DNA of 64,000 nucleotides from APNM01 sp040361335 (GCF_040361335.1 NZ_APNM01000002.1:124001-188000), one strand, 5' to 3'. Positions 42,697 through 60,679 are shown, counted from the stretch's first letter. Notes: generated by a model from the sequence alone, not told the origin. A program made the numbers and translations.

Positions 42697-43230
42697 ATGT
42701 CCAAGCATTGGTACGTGGTTCACGCCTATTCGCAATACGAGAACCAGGTCAAGAAGTCGCTGGCGGAGCATGTCAAGCGTCATGGCATGGAGGATTATTT
42801 CGGCGACATCCTGGTGCCGACCGAGGAGGTCGTCGAGGTCAAGGAAGGGCAGCGCCGGACGACGGAGCGCAAGTTCTTCCCCGGCTATGTCCTGGTGCAG
42901 ATGGAGATGAACGACGAGACCTGGCACCTGGTCAAGAACGTGCCCAAGGTGCTGGGTTTCATCGGCGGCACGGCCGACCGGCCGGCGCCGATCTCGGACA
43001 AGGAGGCCGCGGCGATCCTCAACCGCGTCGAAGAGAGCGTCGAGAAGCCGCGCCCCAAGACCCTGTTCGAGCCGGGTCAGGAAGTGCGTGTGATCGACGG
43101 CCCCTTCGCCGATTTCAACGGCGTCGTGGAAGAGGTCAACTACGACAAGAACCGTCTGCGCGTGGCGGTCATGATCTTCGGGCGGTCGACGCCGGTGGAT
43201 CTGGACTTCTCGCAGGTGGAGAAGGGGTAG
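42697..43230 (+). CDS. nusG: Transcription termination/antitermination factor NusG
   Basis: 177 residues. N-terminal NGN domain (KHWYVVHAYSQYENQVKKSL, KFFPGYVLVQMEMND) binds RNA polymerase. The C-terminal KOW domain (PKTLFEPGQEVRVIDGPFAD, FNGVVEEV) binds Rho or S10, linking transcription to translation. Start at the ATG at 42697, with AAGG about 8 nt upstream; in-frame GTG/TTG codons just before it are less likely. Confidence 0.96.
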   Translation: MSKHWYVVHAYSQYENQVKKSLAEHVKRHGMEDYFGDILVPTEEVVEVKEGQRRTTERKFFPGYVLVQMEMNDETWHLVKNVPKVLGFIGGTADRPAPISDKEAAAILNRVEESVEKPRPKTLFEPGQEVRVIDGPFADFNGVVEEVNYDKNRLRVAVMIFGRSTPVDLDFSQVEKG

Positions 43231-43233
43231 GTA

Positions 43234-43310
43234 CGGAAGACGGGAGACGGAAAACGGAAGACGGAAGGCATGGATTCGGCGTCTTCCGTTTCCCGTTTTC
43301 CCTTTTCCGG
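43234..43310. repeat. Heptamer inverted repeat, CGGAAGA type
   Basis: Left arm 43234-43267: CGGAAGA, CGGGAGA, CGGAAAA, CGGAAGA, CGGAAG. Right arm 43281-43310, inverse strand: CGGAAAA, GGGAAAA, CGGGAAA, CGGAAGA, C. Fills the nusG-rplK gap. Confidence 0.9.
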
Positions 43311-43324
43311 GACTGAACCGGGGA

Positions 43325-43344
43325 GCCTGACCTTCGTGTCAGGC
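43325..43344 (+). promoter_or_regulatory. Hairpin in the rplK-rplA leader
   Basis: GCCTGAC-CTTCGT-GTCAGGC, ending 23 nt before the rplK ATG. By position it could be the L1-binding autoregulatory site of the L11 operon; I cannot confirm the L1 motif. Confidence 0.4.
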
Positions 43345-43367
43345 GTTTGCACCCGCAAGGAGTAGCA

Positions 43368-43796
43368 ATGGCTAAGAAAATCCAGGCTTATATCAAGCTG
43401 CAGGTGCCGGCGGGGCAGGCCAATCCGAGTCCGCCCGTGGGCCCGGCGCTGGGTCAGCACGGCGTCAACATCATGGAGTTCTGCAAGGCGTTCAACGCCG
43501 AGACCCAGGACACCGAGGCCGGGTTGCCGATCCCGGTGGTGATCACCGTCTATGCCGACCGCAGCTTTACCTTCATCCGCAAGACGCCGCCGGCGTCGAT
43601 CCTGCTCAAGAAGGCCGCCAAGGTGGCCAAGGGCTCGGGCGACCCGCTGAAGGAAAAGGTGGGTACGGTCACCCGCGCCCAGCTCGAGGAGATCGCCAAG
43701 GCCAAGTGGCCGGACCTCAACGCCGCGGATATGGACGCGGCGGTGAAGATCATCGCGGGCAGCGCCCGCAGCATGGGTCTGCAGGTGGAGGGCTAA
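43368..43796 (+). CDS. rplK: 50S ribosomal protein L11
   Basis: 142 residues. The N-terminal domain (KIQAYIKLQVPAGQANPSPP, VGPALGQHGVNIMEFCKAFN) has the thiostrepton/RelA-related prolines. The C-terminal rRNA-binding domain has FIRKTPPASILLKKAA and GSARSMGLQVEG. L11 shapes the GTPase-associated centre and is needed for RelA stimulation. Start at the ATG at 43368 with AAGGAG 6 nt upstream; rplA begins 3 nt after the stop. Confidence 0.97.
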   Translation: MAKKIQAYIKLQVPAGQANPSPPVGPALGQHGVNIMEFCKAFNAETQDTEAGLPIPVVITVYADRSFTFIRKTPPASILLKKAAKVAKGSGDPLKEKVGTVTRAQLEEIAKAKWPDLNAADMDAAVKIIAGSARSMGLQVEG

Positions 43797-43799
43797 GCC

Positions 43800-44495
43800 A
43801 TGGCGAAGATATCCAAGCGTAAGGCCGCGATCCGCGAGCAGGTCGATCCGGTCAAGGTGTATGCCCTCGACGAGGCGATCGAGACCCTCAAGAAGCTGGC
43901 CAACGCCAAGTTCACCGAGTCCGTCGAGGTCGCGGTCAACCTGGGCGTGGACGCGCGCAAGTCCGATCAAGTGGTGCGCGGTTCCACCGTGATGCCCAAC
44001 GGCACCGGCAAGAGCGTGCGCGTGGCGGTGTTCACGCAGGGCGACAATGCCGACAAGGCGAGCGAGGCCGGCGCCGACATCGTCGGCTACGAGGATCTGG
44101 CGGAGCGCGTGCAGGGCGGCGAGATCGACTTCGACGTGGTCATCGCCAGTCCGGACGCGATGCCGGTGGTGGGCAAGCTGGGCCAGATCCTGGGTCCCAA
44201 GGGCCTGATGCCCAACCCCAAGACCGGCACGGTGACCGCCGACGTCGCCACCGCGGTCAAGAACGCCAAGTCCGGCCAGGTGCAGTACCGCACCGACAAG
44301 GCCGGCATCATCCACTGCGCCATCGGCAAGGTGGATTTCGATACCCAGGCCCTGACGGAGAACCTCGGCGCGCTCATCGCGGACCTCAAGAAGGCCAAGC
44401 CGAGTACCGCCAAGGGCATCTACCTGAAGAAGGTGACGCTGTCGACCACGATGGGTCCCGGTCTGACCGTGGATCATTCCGGTTTGGCAGCGTGA
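43800..44495 (+). CDS. rplA: 50S ribosomal protein L1
   Basis: 231 residues. Typical L1 stretches: ALDEAIETLKKLANAKFTES, GTGKSVRVAVFTQG, MPVVGKLGQILGPKGLMPNP and GTVTADVATAVKNAKSGQVQ. It forms the mobile stalk at the E site and represses its own operon. The TGA stop is inside the first unit of the heptamer repeat that follows. Confidence 0.97.
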   Translation: MAKISKRKAAIREQVDPVKVYALDEAIETLKKLANAKFTESVEVAVNLGVDARKSDQVVRGSTVMPNGTGKSVRVAVFTQGDNADKASEAGADIVGYEDLAERVQGGEIDFDVVIASPDAMPVVGKLGQILGPKGLMPNPKTGTVTADVATAVKNAKSGQVQYRTDKAGIIHCAIGKVDFDTQALTENLGALIADLKKAKPSTAKGIYLKKVTLSTTMGPGLTVDHSGLAA

Positions 44496-44568
44496 TTTGT
44501 GATTAGTGACTCGTGATTGGAGTGGCTGGTGGTTCCCGGAATCACCAATCACAAATCACCAATCACGA
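44492..44568. repeat. Heptamer inverted repeat, GTGATTC type, between rplA and rplJ
   Basis: Left arm 44492-44520: GTGATTT, GTGATTA, GTGACTC, GTGATTG, G. Right arm 44540-44568, inverse strand: GTGATTG, GTGATTT, GTGATTG, GTGATT. The first unit contains the rplA stop codon. Confidence 0.9.
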
Positions 44569-44574
44569 CGCAAA

Positions 44575-44808
44575 AGAGTGCTTTGCTGCGCAGCCCGCTG
44601 ACTCGTCACGGCTGTGCCGTCAAAGACCGTCCGGTGCCGTGTCCGTCCGTTCGCGAACGGGCGCGGCTCAAAGGCGAATCGACGCCGGCCGACGCAGACG
44701 GTGTGTTCGCGGTCCGACCGTGAGCCCGCCGTTGAGCGGGTGCCGCGCGAGTGGTGCCCGTCTTACTGGCAGTGGCGGCGCGAGCCGCCGCGAACCGACG
44801 AGGAGTGA
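44575..44808 (+). promoter_or_regulatory. rplJL leader region (probable L10 autoregulatory leader and promoter)
   Basis: About 230 nt without a gene before rplJ, rich in short self-complementary stretches (GTCCGTTCGCGAAC; GCCCGCCGTTGAGCGGG; GGCGGCGCGAGCCGCC just before the ribosome site). In E. coli the comparable leader holds the L10(L7/L12)4-binding kink-turn. The presence of a structured leader is seen; the identity is by position. Confidence 0.5.
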
Positions 44809-45342
44809 ATGGCTATGGCCATGAGTTTCGAAGCCAAGAAGGCCATGGTTGCGGAGGTCAACGAGGTGGCCGGCCGCGCGCATTCCGCCGTGTTGGCGGA
44901 GTACCGCGGTCTGACCGCCGGCCAGATGGATCGCCTGAGGCTGCAGGCCCGCGAGAACGGGGCCTACCTGAAGGTGATCAAGAACAATCTGGCCCGGTTG
45001 GCGATCAAGGGAACCGATTACGAGTGCATGAGCGAGGCCTTCGTCGGCCCCGTCATCCTGGGCTTTTCGCTCGAGGATCCGGGTTCGGCGGCGCGCGTGA
45101 TCAGCGATTTCCGCAAGCAGGCGGAGGCGCTGAACGTGACGGCGATCTCGTTCTCCGGGCAGTTGCTGCCCGGGGATCAGCTCGACCGTCTGGCCAAGCT
45201 GCCCACTCGCGATCAGGCGCTGGCGCAACTGATGGGCGTGATGAAGGCGCCGATCAGGAAGCTGGCGTCCACGACCCGCGAGCCGGTCGCCAAGTTCAGC
45301 CGCACCGTGGCCGCGGTCCGCGACCAGAAGCAGGCCGCTTAA
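44809..45342 (+). CDS. rplJ: 50S ribosomal protein L10
   Basis: 177 residues from the ATG at 44809 (GAGGAG 5 nt upstream); in-frame ATGs also at 44815 and 44821. Characteristic segments: FEAKKAMVAEVNEVAGRAHS, AEYRGLTAGQMDRLRLQARE, YLKVIKNNLARLAI and QLLPGDQLDRLAKLPTRDQA. The C-terminal helix carries the L7/L12 dimers that recruit translation factors. In place of E. coli-like direct coupling, a heptamer inverted repeat lies between rplJ and rplL. Confidence 0.96.
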   Translation: MAMAMSFEAKKAMVAEVNEVAGRAHSAVLAEYRGLTAGQMDRLRLQARENGAYLKVIKNNLARLAIKGTDYECMSEAFVGPVILGFSLEDPGSAARVISDFRKQAEALNVTAISFSGQLLPGDQLDRLAKLPTRDQALAQLMGVMKAPIRKLASTTREPVAKFSRTVAAVRDQKQAA

Positions 45343-45347
45343 TCAAC

Positions 45348-45423
45348 GTGATCAGTGATCAGTGAGCCGTGATTGGTCGGATAAGTGGTTCTTGCGAATC
45401 ACGGATCACCAATCACGAATCAC
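45348..45423. repeat. Heptamer inverted repeat, GTGATTC type, between rplJ and rplL
   Basis: Left arm 45348-45376: GTGATCA, GTGATCA, GTGAGCC, GTGATTG, G. Right arm 45395-45423, inverse strand: GTGATTC, GTGATTG, GTGATCC, GTGATTC, G. Position is notable because L10 and L7/L12 are needed at about 1:4. Confidence 0.9.
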
Positions 45424-45444
45424 AACGACTTTAGGAGTTTAGTA

Positions 45445-45828
45445 ATGGCTGCTAGCAAAGAAGAGGTACTTGAGGCGATCAGCGAGATGTCCGTGATGGA
45501 CATCGTCGAGCTGGTCGAGATGATGGAAGAGAAGTTCGGTGTGTCCGCCGCGGCGCCGGTCGCCGTGGCCGCCGGCGGTGCCGCCGGCGGTGAGGCTGCC
45601 GAGGCCGCCGAGGAGAAGACCGAGTTCGACGTCGTCATGTCCAGCTTCGGCGAGAACAAGGTCGGCGCCATCAAGGCCGTGCGTGCCATCACCGGCCTGG
45701 GTCTCAAGGAGGCCAAGGAGCTGGTCGAGGGTGTGCCCGCGACCGTCAAGGAAGGCGTGGCCAAGGACGACGCCGAGGAAATGAAGAAGCAGTTGGAAGA
45801 GGCCGGAGCGACCGTCGAGCTCAAGTGA
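45445..45828 (+). CDS. rplL: 50S ribosomal protein L7/L12
   Basis: 127 residues. N-terminal dimer domain (EEVLEAISEMSVMDIVELVE, MMEEKFGV), a flexible Ala/Gly-rich hinge (AAAPVAVAAGGAAGGEAAEA) and the C-terminal factor-binding domain (GLGLKEAKELVEGVPATVKE). Start at the ATG at 45445 with TAGGAG upstream; the frame continues upstream into the repeat element. The stop codon is part of a 12-bp palindrome. Confidence 0.97.
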   Translation: MAASKEEVLEAISEMSVMDIVELVEMMEEKFGVSAAAPVAVAAGGAAGGEAAEAAEEKTEFDVVMSSFGENKVGAIKAVRAITGLGLKEAKELVEGVPATVKEGVAKDDAEEMKKQLEEAGATVELK

Positions 45829-45857
45829 TTGATTTTTGCTGCCAGAAATCAATCACT
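45824..45857 (+). terminator. Perfect 12-bp palindrome overlapping the rplL stop
   Basis: AGTGATTGATTT (45824-45835), 10-nt loop, AAATCAATCACT (45846-45857). It includes the rplL stop and starts the rplL-rpoB spacer, where E. coli has an attenuator and RNase III site. AT-rich stem without a T-run, so processing or attenuation is more likely than full termination. Confidence 0.6.
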
Positions 45858-46191
45858 CCGGCCGCGCGATACGAGAGCCGGGGTCTCCTTCGGGAACCCC
45901 GGCGCTCTGACGAGGTCGGAGCGGCTTGATTGCCGCACAAAGATCGATCTCCCGCGGTCAGGGCTGCGGCATGCGTGCGGATGTCCGACGCGCGTTCCCA
46001 GCCCGGCCGGTGGGTGATATCATAGAGTGAGACTTGTTTCCGACCGCATTCCGACACTAGAACCCGGGATTGGGCTGGTGGCCTTCGCCGCCGGCCCTTT
46101 GCCGTTTTGTCGCGAAAGGGGTCCGGCGGTTGGCCGGGCCTCCCAGGGCCGCTGCCTCCCCGCAGCGTGACGCAACGAGGTTTTGACTGTC
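45858..46191 (+). other. rplL-rpoB spacer with attenuator-like hairpin
   Basis: 334 nt without a gene. A strong hairpin (GCCGGGGT/ACCCCGGC, arms 45877-45884 and 45896-45903, extended by GAG/CTC to 45873-45907) lies near its 5' end. The rest is GC-rich and ends in the rpoB translation start. The arrangement matches the known attenuation point that sets RNA polymerase subunit levels below ribosomal proteins; a separate rpoB promoter could not be identified with confidence. Confidence 0.5.
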
Positions 46192-50274
<4,083 letters not shown>

Positions 50275-50280
50275 CGGACA

Positions 50281-50388
50281 GTCGCGCAAGCGACACCGCG
50301 TCCTTTCCCCTGCTTGCGGGGGAAACCGAAAGAGGGCTGCAGTGAGTTTGCCCCTCACACCGGCCCTCTCCCCGGCGGGGAGAGGGGG
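50281..50388. repeat. Multi-hairpin intergenic element, copy upstream of rpoC
   Basis: Same module as 40714-40820: GTCGC-GCAA-GCGAC, a CCCCTGC/GCGGGG stem and the perfect CCCTCTCCCC-GGC-GGGGAGAGGG. Substitutions against the tuf copy mostly keep pairing. It starts 7 nt after the rpoB stop; a further hairpin (CCTCTC/GAGAGG) follows at about 50408-50430. Confidence 0.85.
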
Positions 50389-50465
50389 ACGGTACTTGAT
50401 TGAAGCCCTCTCGCCGCCGGTGAGAGGCGTGAAGGAATTATTGGCGCACCCAGCGTGAGAATGCC

Positions 50466-54704
<4,239 letters not shown>

Positions 54705-54735
54705 GGCGTGACCGTGCGGCCGCGAGGCCGCACGG

Positions 54736-54816
54736 ATTTCATGTTTCGCGACGGACGGTCGCGACCGTCACGAGGTCGAGGGCGGCACATGAGGCATGAA
54801 ACGCGACACACGAAAC
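54736..54816. repeat. Degenerate heptamer inverted repeat, GTTTCAT type
   Basis: The left arm 54736-54752 (ATTTCAT, GTTTCGC, GAC) faces a right arm 54794-54816 whose inverse reads GTTTCGT, GTGTCGC, GTTTCAT. Pairing is poorer than in other elements. A second hairpin (GACGGTCGCGACCGTC) sits in the loop. Located between rpoC and the str-operon promoter. Confidence 0.55.
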
Positions 54817-54840
54817 AGACGTGCGCCGAGGGCGCGCGCC

Positions 54841-54869
54841 TTGACACGAAGCGGCCGGCACTTTAATAT
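54841..54869 (+). promoter_or_regulatory. Near-consensus sigma-70 promoter of the str operon
   Basis: TTGACA (54841-54846) and TAATAT (54864-54869) with 17-bp spacing, followed by a GC-rich start region (CCGCCGCC). It drives rpsL-rpsG-fusA-tuf, starting about 70 nt before rpsL. Confidence 0.88.
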
Positions 54870-54884
54870 CCGCCGCCTCACCGC

Positions 54885-54910
54885 GGCAGGCCGGCCCGTT
54901 TCGGCCTGCC
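54885..54910 (+). terminator. Attenuator-like hairpin in the rpsL leader
   Basis: GGCAGGCCG (54885-54893), 8-nt loop, CGGCCTGCC (54902-54910), then ATTTTATTAC. A GC-rich stem plus a T-rich tail between promoter and rpsL indicates transcript attenuation or a protein-binding leader. Confidence 0.6.
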
Positions 54911-54943
54911 ATTTTATTACTGGAAACAAGGTTTTAGCGAACA

Positions 54944-55318
<375 letters not shown>

Positions 55319-55329
55319 GGAGATAGCCC

Positions 55330-55803
55330 ATGTCCCGACGCGCCGCCGCCCCGAAGCGGGAAATCCTTCCCGATCCGAAGTTCCACAGCGATCTTCTCGC
55401 CAAGTTCATGAACATGATCATGAGCCACGGCAAGAAATCGAAGGCCGAGGCCATCGTCTACGGCGCCCTGGCCAAGATCGCCGAGCGCAAGAAGACCGAC
55501 GACCCGCTGGAGGTCCTCGAGCAGGCGCTGGACAACGTGCGCCCCGCGGTCGAGGTGAAGTCGCGCCGCGTCGGCGGTGCCACCTACCAGGTGCCGGTCG
55601 AGGTGCGCGCCGTGCGCCGTACCACCCTGGCCATGCGCTGGGTGATCGACGCCGCCCGCAAGCGCGGCGAGCACTCCATGGCCGACCGCCTCGCCGGCGA
55701 GCTGCTGGACGCCGCCGAGTATCGCGGCGCCGCGGTCAAGAAGCGCGAGGACACGCACCGCATGGCGGAGGCCAACAAGGCCTTCTCGCATTTCCGCTGG
55801 TAG
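55330..55803 (+). CDS. rpsG: 30S ribosomal protein S7
   Basis: 157 residues. Conserved segments REILPDPKFHSDLLAKFMNM, IMSHGKKSKAEAIVYGAL, RRVGGATYQVPVEVR and EDTHRMAEANKAFSHFRW. S7 starts assembly of the 30S head and represses the str operon in E. coli. Preceded by AAGGAG. Confidence 0.97.
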   Translation: MSRRAAAPKREILPDPKFHSDLLAKFMNMIMSHGKKSKAEAIVYGALAKIAERKKTDDPLEVLEQALDNVRPAVEVKSRRVGGATYQVPVEVRAVRRTTLAMRWVIDAARKRGEHSMADRLAGELLDAAEYRGAAVKKREDTHRMAEANKAFSHFRW

Positions 55804-55836
55804 CGGCCCCAATTTACGACGTTTGAGACGACTCTC

Positions 55837-57951
55837 ATGGCCCGCAAGCATCCCATCGAGCGCTATCGCAACATCGGCATCATGGCTCACATCGATGCCG
55901 GCAAGACCACCACGACCGAGCGCATCCTCTATTACACCGGCATCTCCCACAAGATGGGCGAGGTGCACGACGGCGCCGCCGTGATGGACTGGATGGCGCA
56001 GGAGCAGGAGCGCGGCATCACCATCACCTCGGCCGCCACCACCTGTTTCTGGCAGGGCATGGAGCAGCAGTACCCGGAGCAGTACCGGGTCAACATCATC
56101 GACACCCCGGGCCACGTGGACTTCACCATCGAGGTGGAGCGCTCGCTGCGGGTGCTCGACGGCGCCGTGTGCGTGCTCGACGCCAACGCCGGCGTGGAGC
56201 CGCAGACCGAGACCGTCTGGCGGCAGGCGAACAAGTACCACGTGCCGCGGATGGTGTTCGTCAACAAGATGGACAAGCTGGGCGCCGACTACTATCGCTG
56301 CGTGGACATGATCAGCGAGCGCCTGGGCACCAAGCCCGTCTCGATCCAGTTGCCGATCGGCGCCGAGGACGAGTTCGAGGGCGTGGTCGACCTGATGCGC
56401 ATGCAGGCGATCTACTGGAACCAGGAAGACTTCGGCCAGACCTTCGAGGCGCGCGAGATCCCCGACAATCTCAAGGCGGATGCCCAGAAGTACCGCGAGG
56501 AGATGATCGAGGCGGCGGCCGAGGCCAATGAAGAGTTGATGGACAAGTACCTCGGCGGCGGCGAACTGACCGACGACGAGATCAAGGCCGGCCTGCGCCA
56601 GCGGGTGCTCTCCACGGAGATCTGCCTGTGCCTGTGCGGCACGGCCTTCAAGAACAAGGGCGTGCAGGCGCTGCTCGATGCCGTCATCGACTACCTGCCG
56701 TCGCCGGTGGACGTGCCGGCGATCCGCGGCGTGGACGCCAACGACGAGGACAAGCCGATCGAGCGCCACGCCACGGACGACGAGCCGTTCTCGGCGCTGG
56801 TGTTCAAGATCGCCACCGACCCCTTCGTGGGTTCGCTGGCCTTTATCCGGGTCTACTCGGGCGTGCTGTCCTCCGGCGATTCGATCTACAACCCGATCGA
56901 CGGCAAGAAGGAGCGCATCGGCCGCCTGTTGCAGATGCACTCGAACTCCCGCGAGGAGATCAAGGAAGTCCGCGCCGGCGATATCGCCGCGGTGGTGGGC
57001 CTCAAGAGTGTGACCACGGGTTACACCCTGTGCGCGCTGGACTCGCCGGTCATCCTCGAGCGCATGGAGTTCCCGGAGCCGGTGATCTCCGTGGCGGTCG
57101 AGCCCAAGACCAAGTCCGACCAGGAAAAGATGGGCATGGCGCTGGGCAAGCTGGCGCAGGAGGACCCGTCCTTCCGTGTGCGCACGGACGAGGAGTCCGG
57201 CCAGACCATCATCTCCGGCATGGGTGAGCTGCACCTGGAGATCATCGTCGACCGCATGAAGCGCGAGTTCAAGGTCGAGGCCAACGTGGGCGCGCCCCAG
57301 GTGGCCTACCGCGAGACCATCCGCCAGCCGGTCAAGCAGGAAGGCAAGTTCGTGCGCCAGTCCGGCGGCCGCGGTCAGTACGGCCACGTCTGGCTCGAGA
57401 TCGAGCCCCAGGAAGAGGCCGGCGCCGGCTACGAGTTCATCAACAAGATCGTGGGCGGCGTGGTGCCCAAGGAATACGTCGGCGCGGTGGACAAGGGCGT
57501 GCGCGAGGCCATGGACAACGGCGTGATGGCCGGCTATCCGATGGTCGATGTCAAGGTCACCCTGTACGACGGCTCGTATCACGACGTGGATTCCAACGAG
57601 ACCGCCTTCAAGATCGCGGGCTCGATGGCTTTCCGCGAGGGCGCCCGCAAGGCCTCGCCGGTGATCCTGGAGCCGATGATGGACGTCGAGGTGGTCACGC
57701 CCGAGGAGTACATGGGCGACGTCATGGGCGACCTCAACCGCCGCCGCGGCACCATCAAGCACATGGGTGACGGTCCGGCCGGCAAGGTGCTGTCCGCCGA
57801 AGTGCCGTTGTCCGAGATGTTCGGCTACGCCACCGACCTGCGTTCCATGAGCCAGGGTCGCGCGACCTACACCATGCAATTCGAGAAGTACTCGGAGGCG
57901 CCCAACAGTGTCGCCGAGACCCTGATCCAGAAACAGCCCGAGAGTGCGTGA
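55837..57951 (+). CDS. fusA: Elongation factor G
   Basis: 704 residues, five domains. GTPase motifs AHIDAGKTTTTERILYY (G1), RGITITSAAT (switch I), DTPGHVDFT (G3), NKMDK (G4). Domain IV has GGRGQYGHVWLEIEP and the tip region with AGYPMVDVKVTLYDGSYHDV. EF-G drives translocation and, with RRF, ribosome recycling. Standard position between rpsG and tuf. Confidence 0.98.
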   Translation: MARKHPIERYRNIGIMAHIDAGKTTTTERILYYTGISHKMGEVHDGAAVMDWMAQEQERGITITSAATTCFWQGMEQQYPEQYRVNIIDTPGHVDFTIEVERSLRVLDGAVCVLDANAGVEPQTETVWRQANKYHVPRMVFVNKMDKLGADYYRCVDMISERLGTKPVSIQLPIGAEDEFEGVVDLMRMQAIYWNQEDFGQTFEAREIPDNLKADAQKYREEMIEAAAEANEELMDKYLGGGELTDDEIKAGLRQRVLSTEICLCLCGTAFKNKGVQALLDAVIDYLPSPVDVPAIRGVDANDEDKPIERHATDDEPFSALVFKIATDPFVGSLAFIRVYSGVLSSGDSIYNPIDGKKERIGRLLQMHSNSREEIKEVRAGDIAAVVGLKSVTTGYTLCALDSPVILERMEFPEPVISVAVEPKTKSDQEKMGMALGKLAQEDPSFRVRTDEESGQTIISGMGELHLEIIVDRMKREFKVEANVGAPQVAYRETIRQPVKQEGKFVRQSGGRGQYGHVWLEIEPQEEAGAGYEFINKIVGGVVPKEYVGAVDKGVREAMDNGVMAGYPMVDVKVTLYDGSYHDVDSNETAFKIAGSMAFREGARKASPVILEPMMDVEVVTPEEYMGDVMGDLNRRRGTIKHMGDGPAGKVLSAEVPLSEMFGYATDLRSMSQGRATYTMQFEKYSEAPNSVAETLIQKQPESA

Positions 57952-58087
57952 CGGGGATCGGGGGTTCGCGAGTCGAACCCGCCATTCGCCGGCACGAACG
58001 AGCGAGCGAACGGAATTACGACTCACATGGGCGTGGCAACGCTAGCGCGCCCGGTTTGATCGACTAACCAGACGAAGGCAAGCAGCA

Positions 58088-59278
<1,191 letters not shown>

Positions 59279-59282
59279 GACG

Positions 59283-59361
59283 GTGACTGGTGATTCGTGA
59301 TGGGTGATTCGCGGGAATCGCCTCGCTAGCTGCGCATCACGGATCACCAGTCACGAATCAC
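59283..59361. repeat. Heptamer inverted repeat, GTGATTC type, after tuf 2
   Basis: Left arm 59283-59311: GTGACTG, GTGATTC, GTGATGG, GTGATTC. Right arm 59335-59361, inverse strand: GTGATTC, GTGACTG, GTGATCC, GTGATG. Arms are homologous in type but not identical to the element after tuf 1. Confidence 0.9.
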
Positions 59362-59362
59362 G

Positions 59363-59387
59363 GCCGGCAGCGCTTGCGCCTGCCGGC
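59363..59387 (+). terminator. Hairpin after tuf 2
   Basis: GCCGGCAG (59363-59370) and CTGCCGGC (59380-59387) with CG-rich loop; no T-run. Counterpart of the hairpin at 42125-42151 after tuf 1; marks the str/S10 operon boundary. Confidence 0.5.
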
Positions 59388-59497
59388 AGATATGGTAGTA
59401 TTCGCGCCCCTTCGGTGGGTGCGGAAAGTTACGGCAACGTGACGCCGGCCGGCCCCGAGGGCCGGACAGGCCACTGCTCAGGAATCACGGAATTCAA

Positions 59498-59812
59498 ATG
59501 GCGACGAGTCAAAATATCCGCATCCGGCTCAAGGCTTTCGATCATCGTCTGATCGACAAGTCCGCGCGGGAGATCGTCGAGACCGCCAAGCGCACCGGCG
59601 CCCAGGTCCACGGTCCCATCCCGCTGCCGACCAAGAAGGAGCGGTACACCGTGCTGGTATCGCCGCACGTCAACAAGGACGCGCGCGACCAGTACGAGAT
59701 CCGCACCCACAAGCGGATGATGGATATCGTCGAGCCGACCGAGAAGACCGTGGACGCCCTGATGAAGCTGGACCTGGCGGCGGGTGTCGACGTGCAGATC
59801 AAATTGCAATGA
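59498..59812 (+). CDS. rpsJ: 30S ribosomal protein S10
   Basis: 104 residues. IRIRLKAFDHRLIDKSAREI, VHGPIPLPTKKERYTVL, IRTHKRMMDIVEPTEKTVDA. S10 (NusE) is part of the 30S head and also an antitermination partner of NusB/NusG. First gene of the S10 operon; the ~110-nt stretch between the tuf hairpin and rpsJ should hold its promoter and leader. Confidence 0.97.
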   Translation: MATSQNIRIRLKAFDHRLIDKSAREIVETAKRTGAQVHGPIPLPTKKERYTVLVSPHVNKDARDQYEIRTHKRMMDIVEPTEKTVDALMKLDLAAGVDVQIKLQ

Positions 59813-59947
59813 AGAGGTGATCGGCGGTCCGGGCCTTCTGGCCGGATCGTCACCGGGCGCGACAGCGCCCCCGCGTAAACGGACCTCTCCAACAACTTGA
59901 ACTGTCGCCCCCGCTAGCGAGTGGCGATAAGCAAGAAGGTGTTTCAG

Positions 59948-60664
59948 ATGAGTATCGGACTTGTTGGCCGCAAGCGCGGCATGACGCGCGTGTTCACCGA
60001 CGACGGCGTGGCGGTGCCGGTGACCGTGGTCGAGGTGTCGCCGAATCGCGTCACCCAGATCAAGGCGCCGGAGACCGATGGCTATCGCGCGATCCAGGTG
60101 ACCGCGGGCGAGCGCAAGCCGTCGCGCGTGACCAAGCCGCTGGCGGGCCATTACAAGAAGGCCGGTGTCGAGGCCGGTCGCGGGCTCTGGGAATTCCGTG
60201 TCGAGGGCGACGAGCTGCCCAAGGTCAAGCGCGCCGTCGCCGCCGAGGCGGAAGCCGAGGGCGAGGACGCGGAGCCGCAGTTCGAGGAAGTCGAGCTGGG
60301 TATCGGTGACGAGCTCAAGGTGGATCTGTTCGAGGCCGGCCAGGTCGTGGATGTGACCGGCCGCTCCATCGGCAAGGGTTACGCCGGTGTGATCAAGCGT
60401 CACAACTTCCGTTCGCAGCGGACCACGCACGGTAACTCCAAGGCGCATCGCGCGCCCGGCTCCATCGGCCAGAACCAGACCCCGGGTCACGTCTTCAAGG
60501 GCAAGAAGATGTCCGGTCATCTCGGCAACGCCCGGACCACGGTGCAGAACCTCGAGGTCGTGCGCGTGGATCCCGAGCGCAACCTGCTCCTGATCCGGGG
60601 CGGTGTGCCGGGCGCCAAGGGTGCGGACCTGATCATCCGGCCGGCGGTCAAGCAGGCGCGGTAA
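59948..60664 (+). CDS. rplC: 50S ribosomal protein L3 with an acidic insertion
   Basis: 238 residues from the ATG at 59948 (AAGAAGG upstream), about 29 longer than the E. coli protein. Core motifs are normal: IGLVGRKRGMTRVFTDDG, GHYKKAGVEAGRGLWEFRV and the peptidyl-transferase arm HGNSKAHRAPGSIGQNQTPG with VFKGKKMSGHLG. The extra segment, roughly residues 91-117 (AVAAEAEAEGEDAEPQFEEV), lies between WEFRVEGDEL and DELKVDLFEAG. That is a loop between strands on the external side. The 135-nt gap before it is longer than usual for rpsJ-rplC. Confidence 0.95.
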   Translation: MSIGLVGRKRGMTRVFTDDGVAVPVTVVEVSPNRVTQIKAPETDGYRAIQVTAGERKPSRVTKPLAGHYKKAGVEAGRGLWEFRVEGDELPKVKRAVAAEAEAEGEDAEPQFEEVELGIGDELKVDLFEAGQVVDVTGRSIGKGYAGVIKRHNFRSQRTTHGNSKAHRAPGSIGQNQTPGHVFKGKKMSGHLGNARTTVQNLEVVRVDPERNLLLIRGGVPGAKGADLIIRPAVKQAR

Positions 60665-60679
60665 GACGAAGAGACGATT

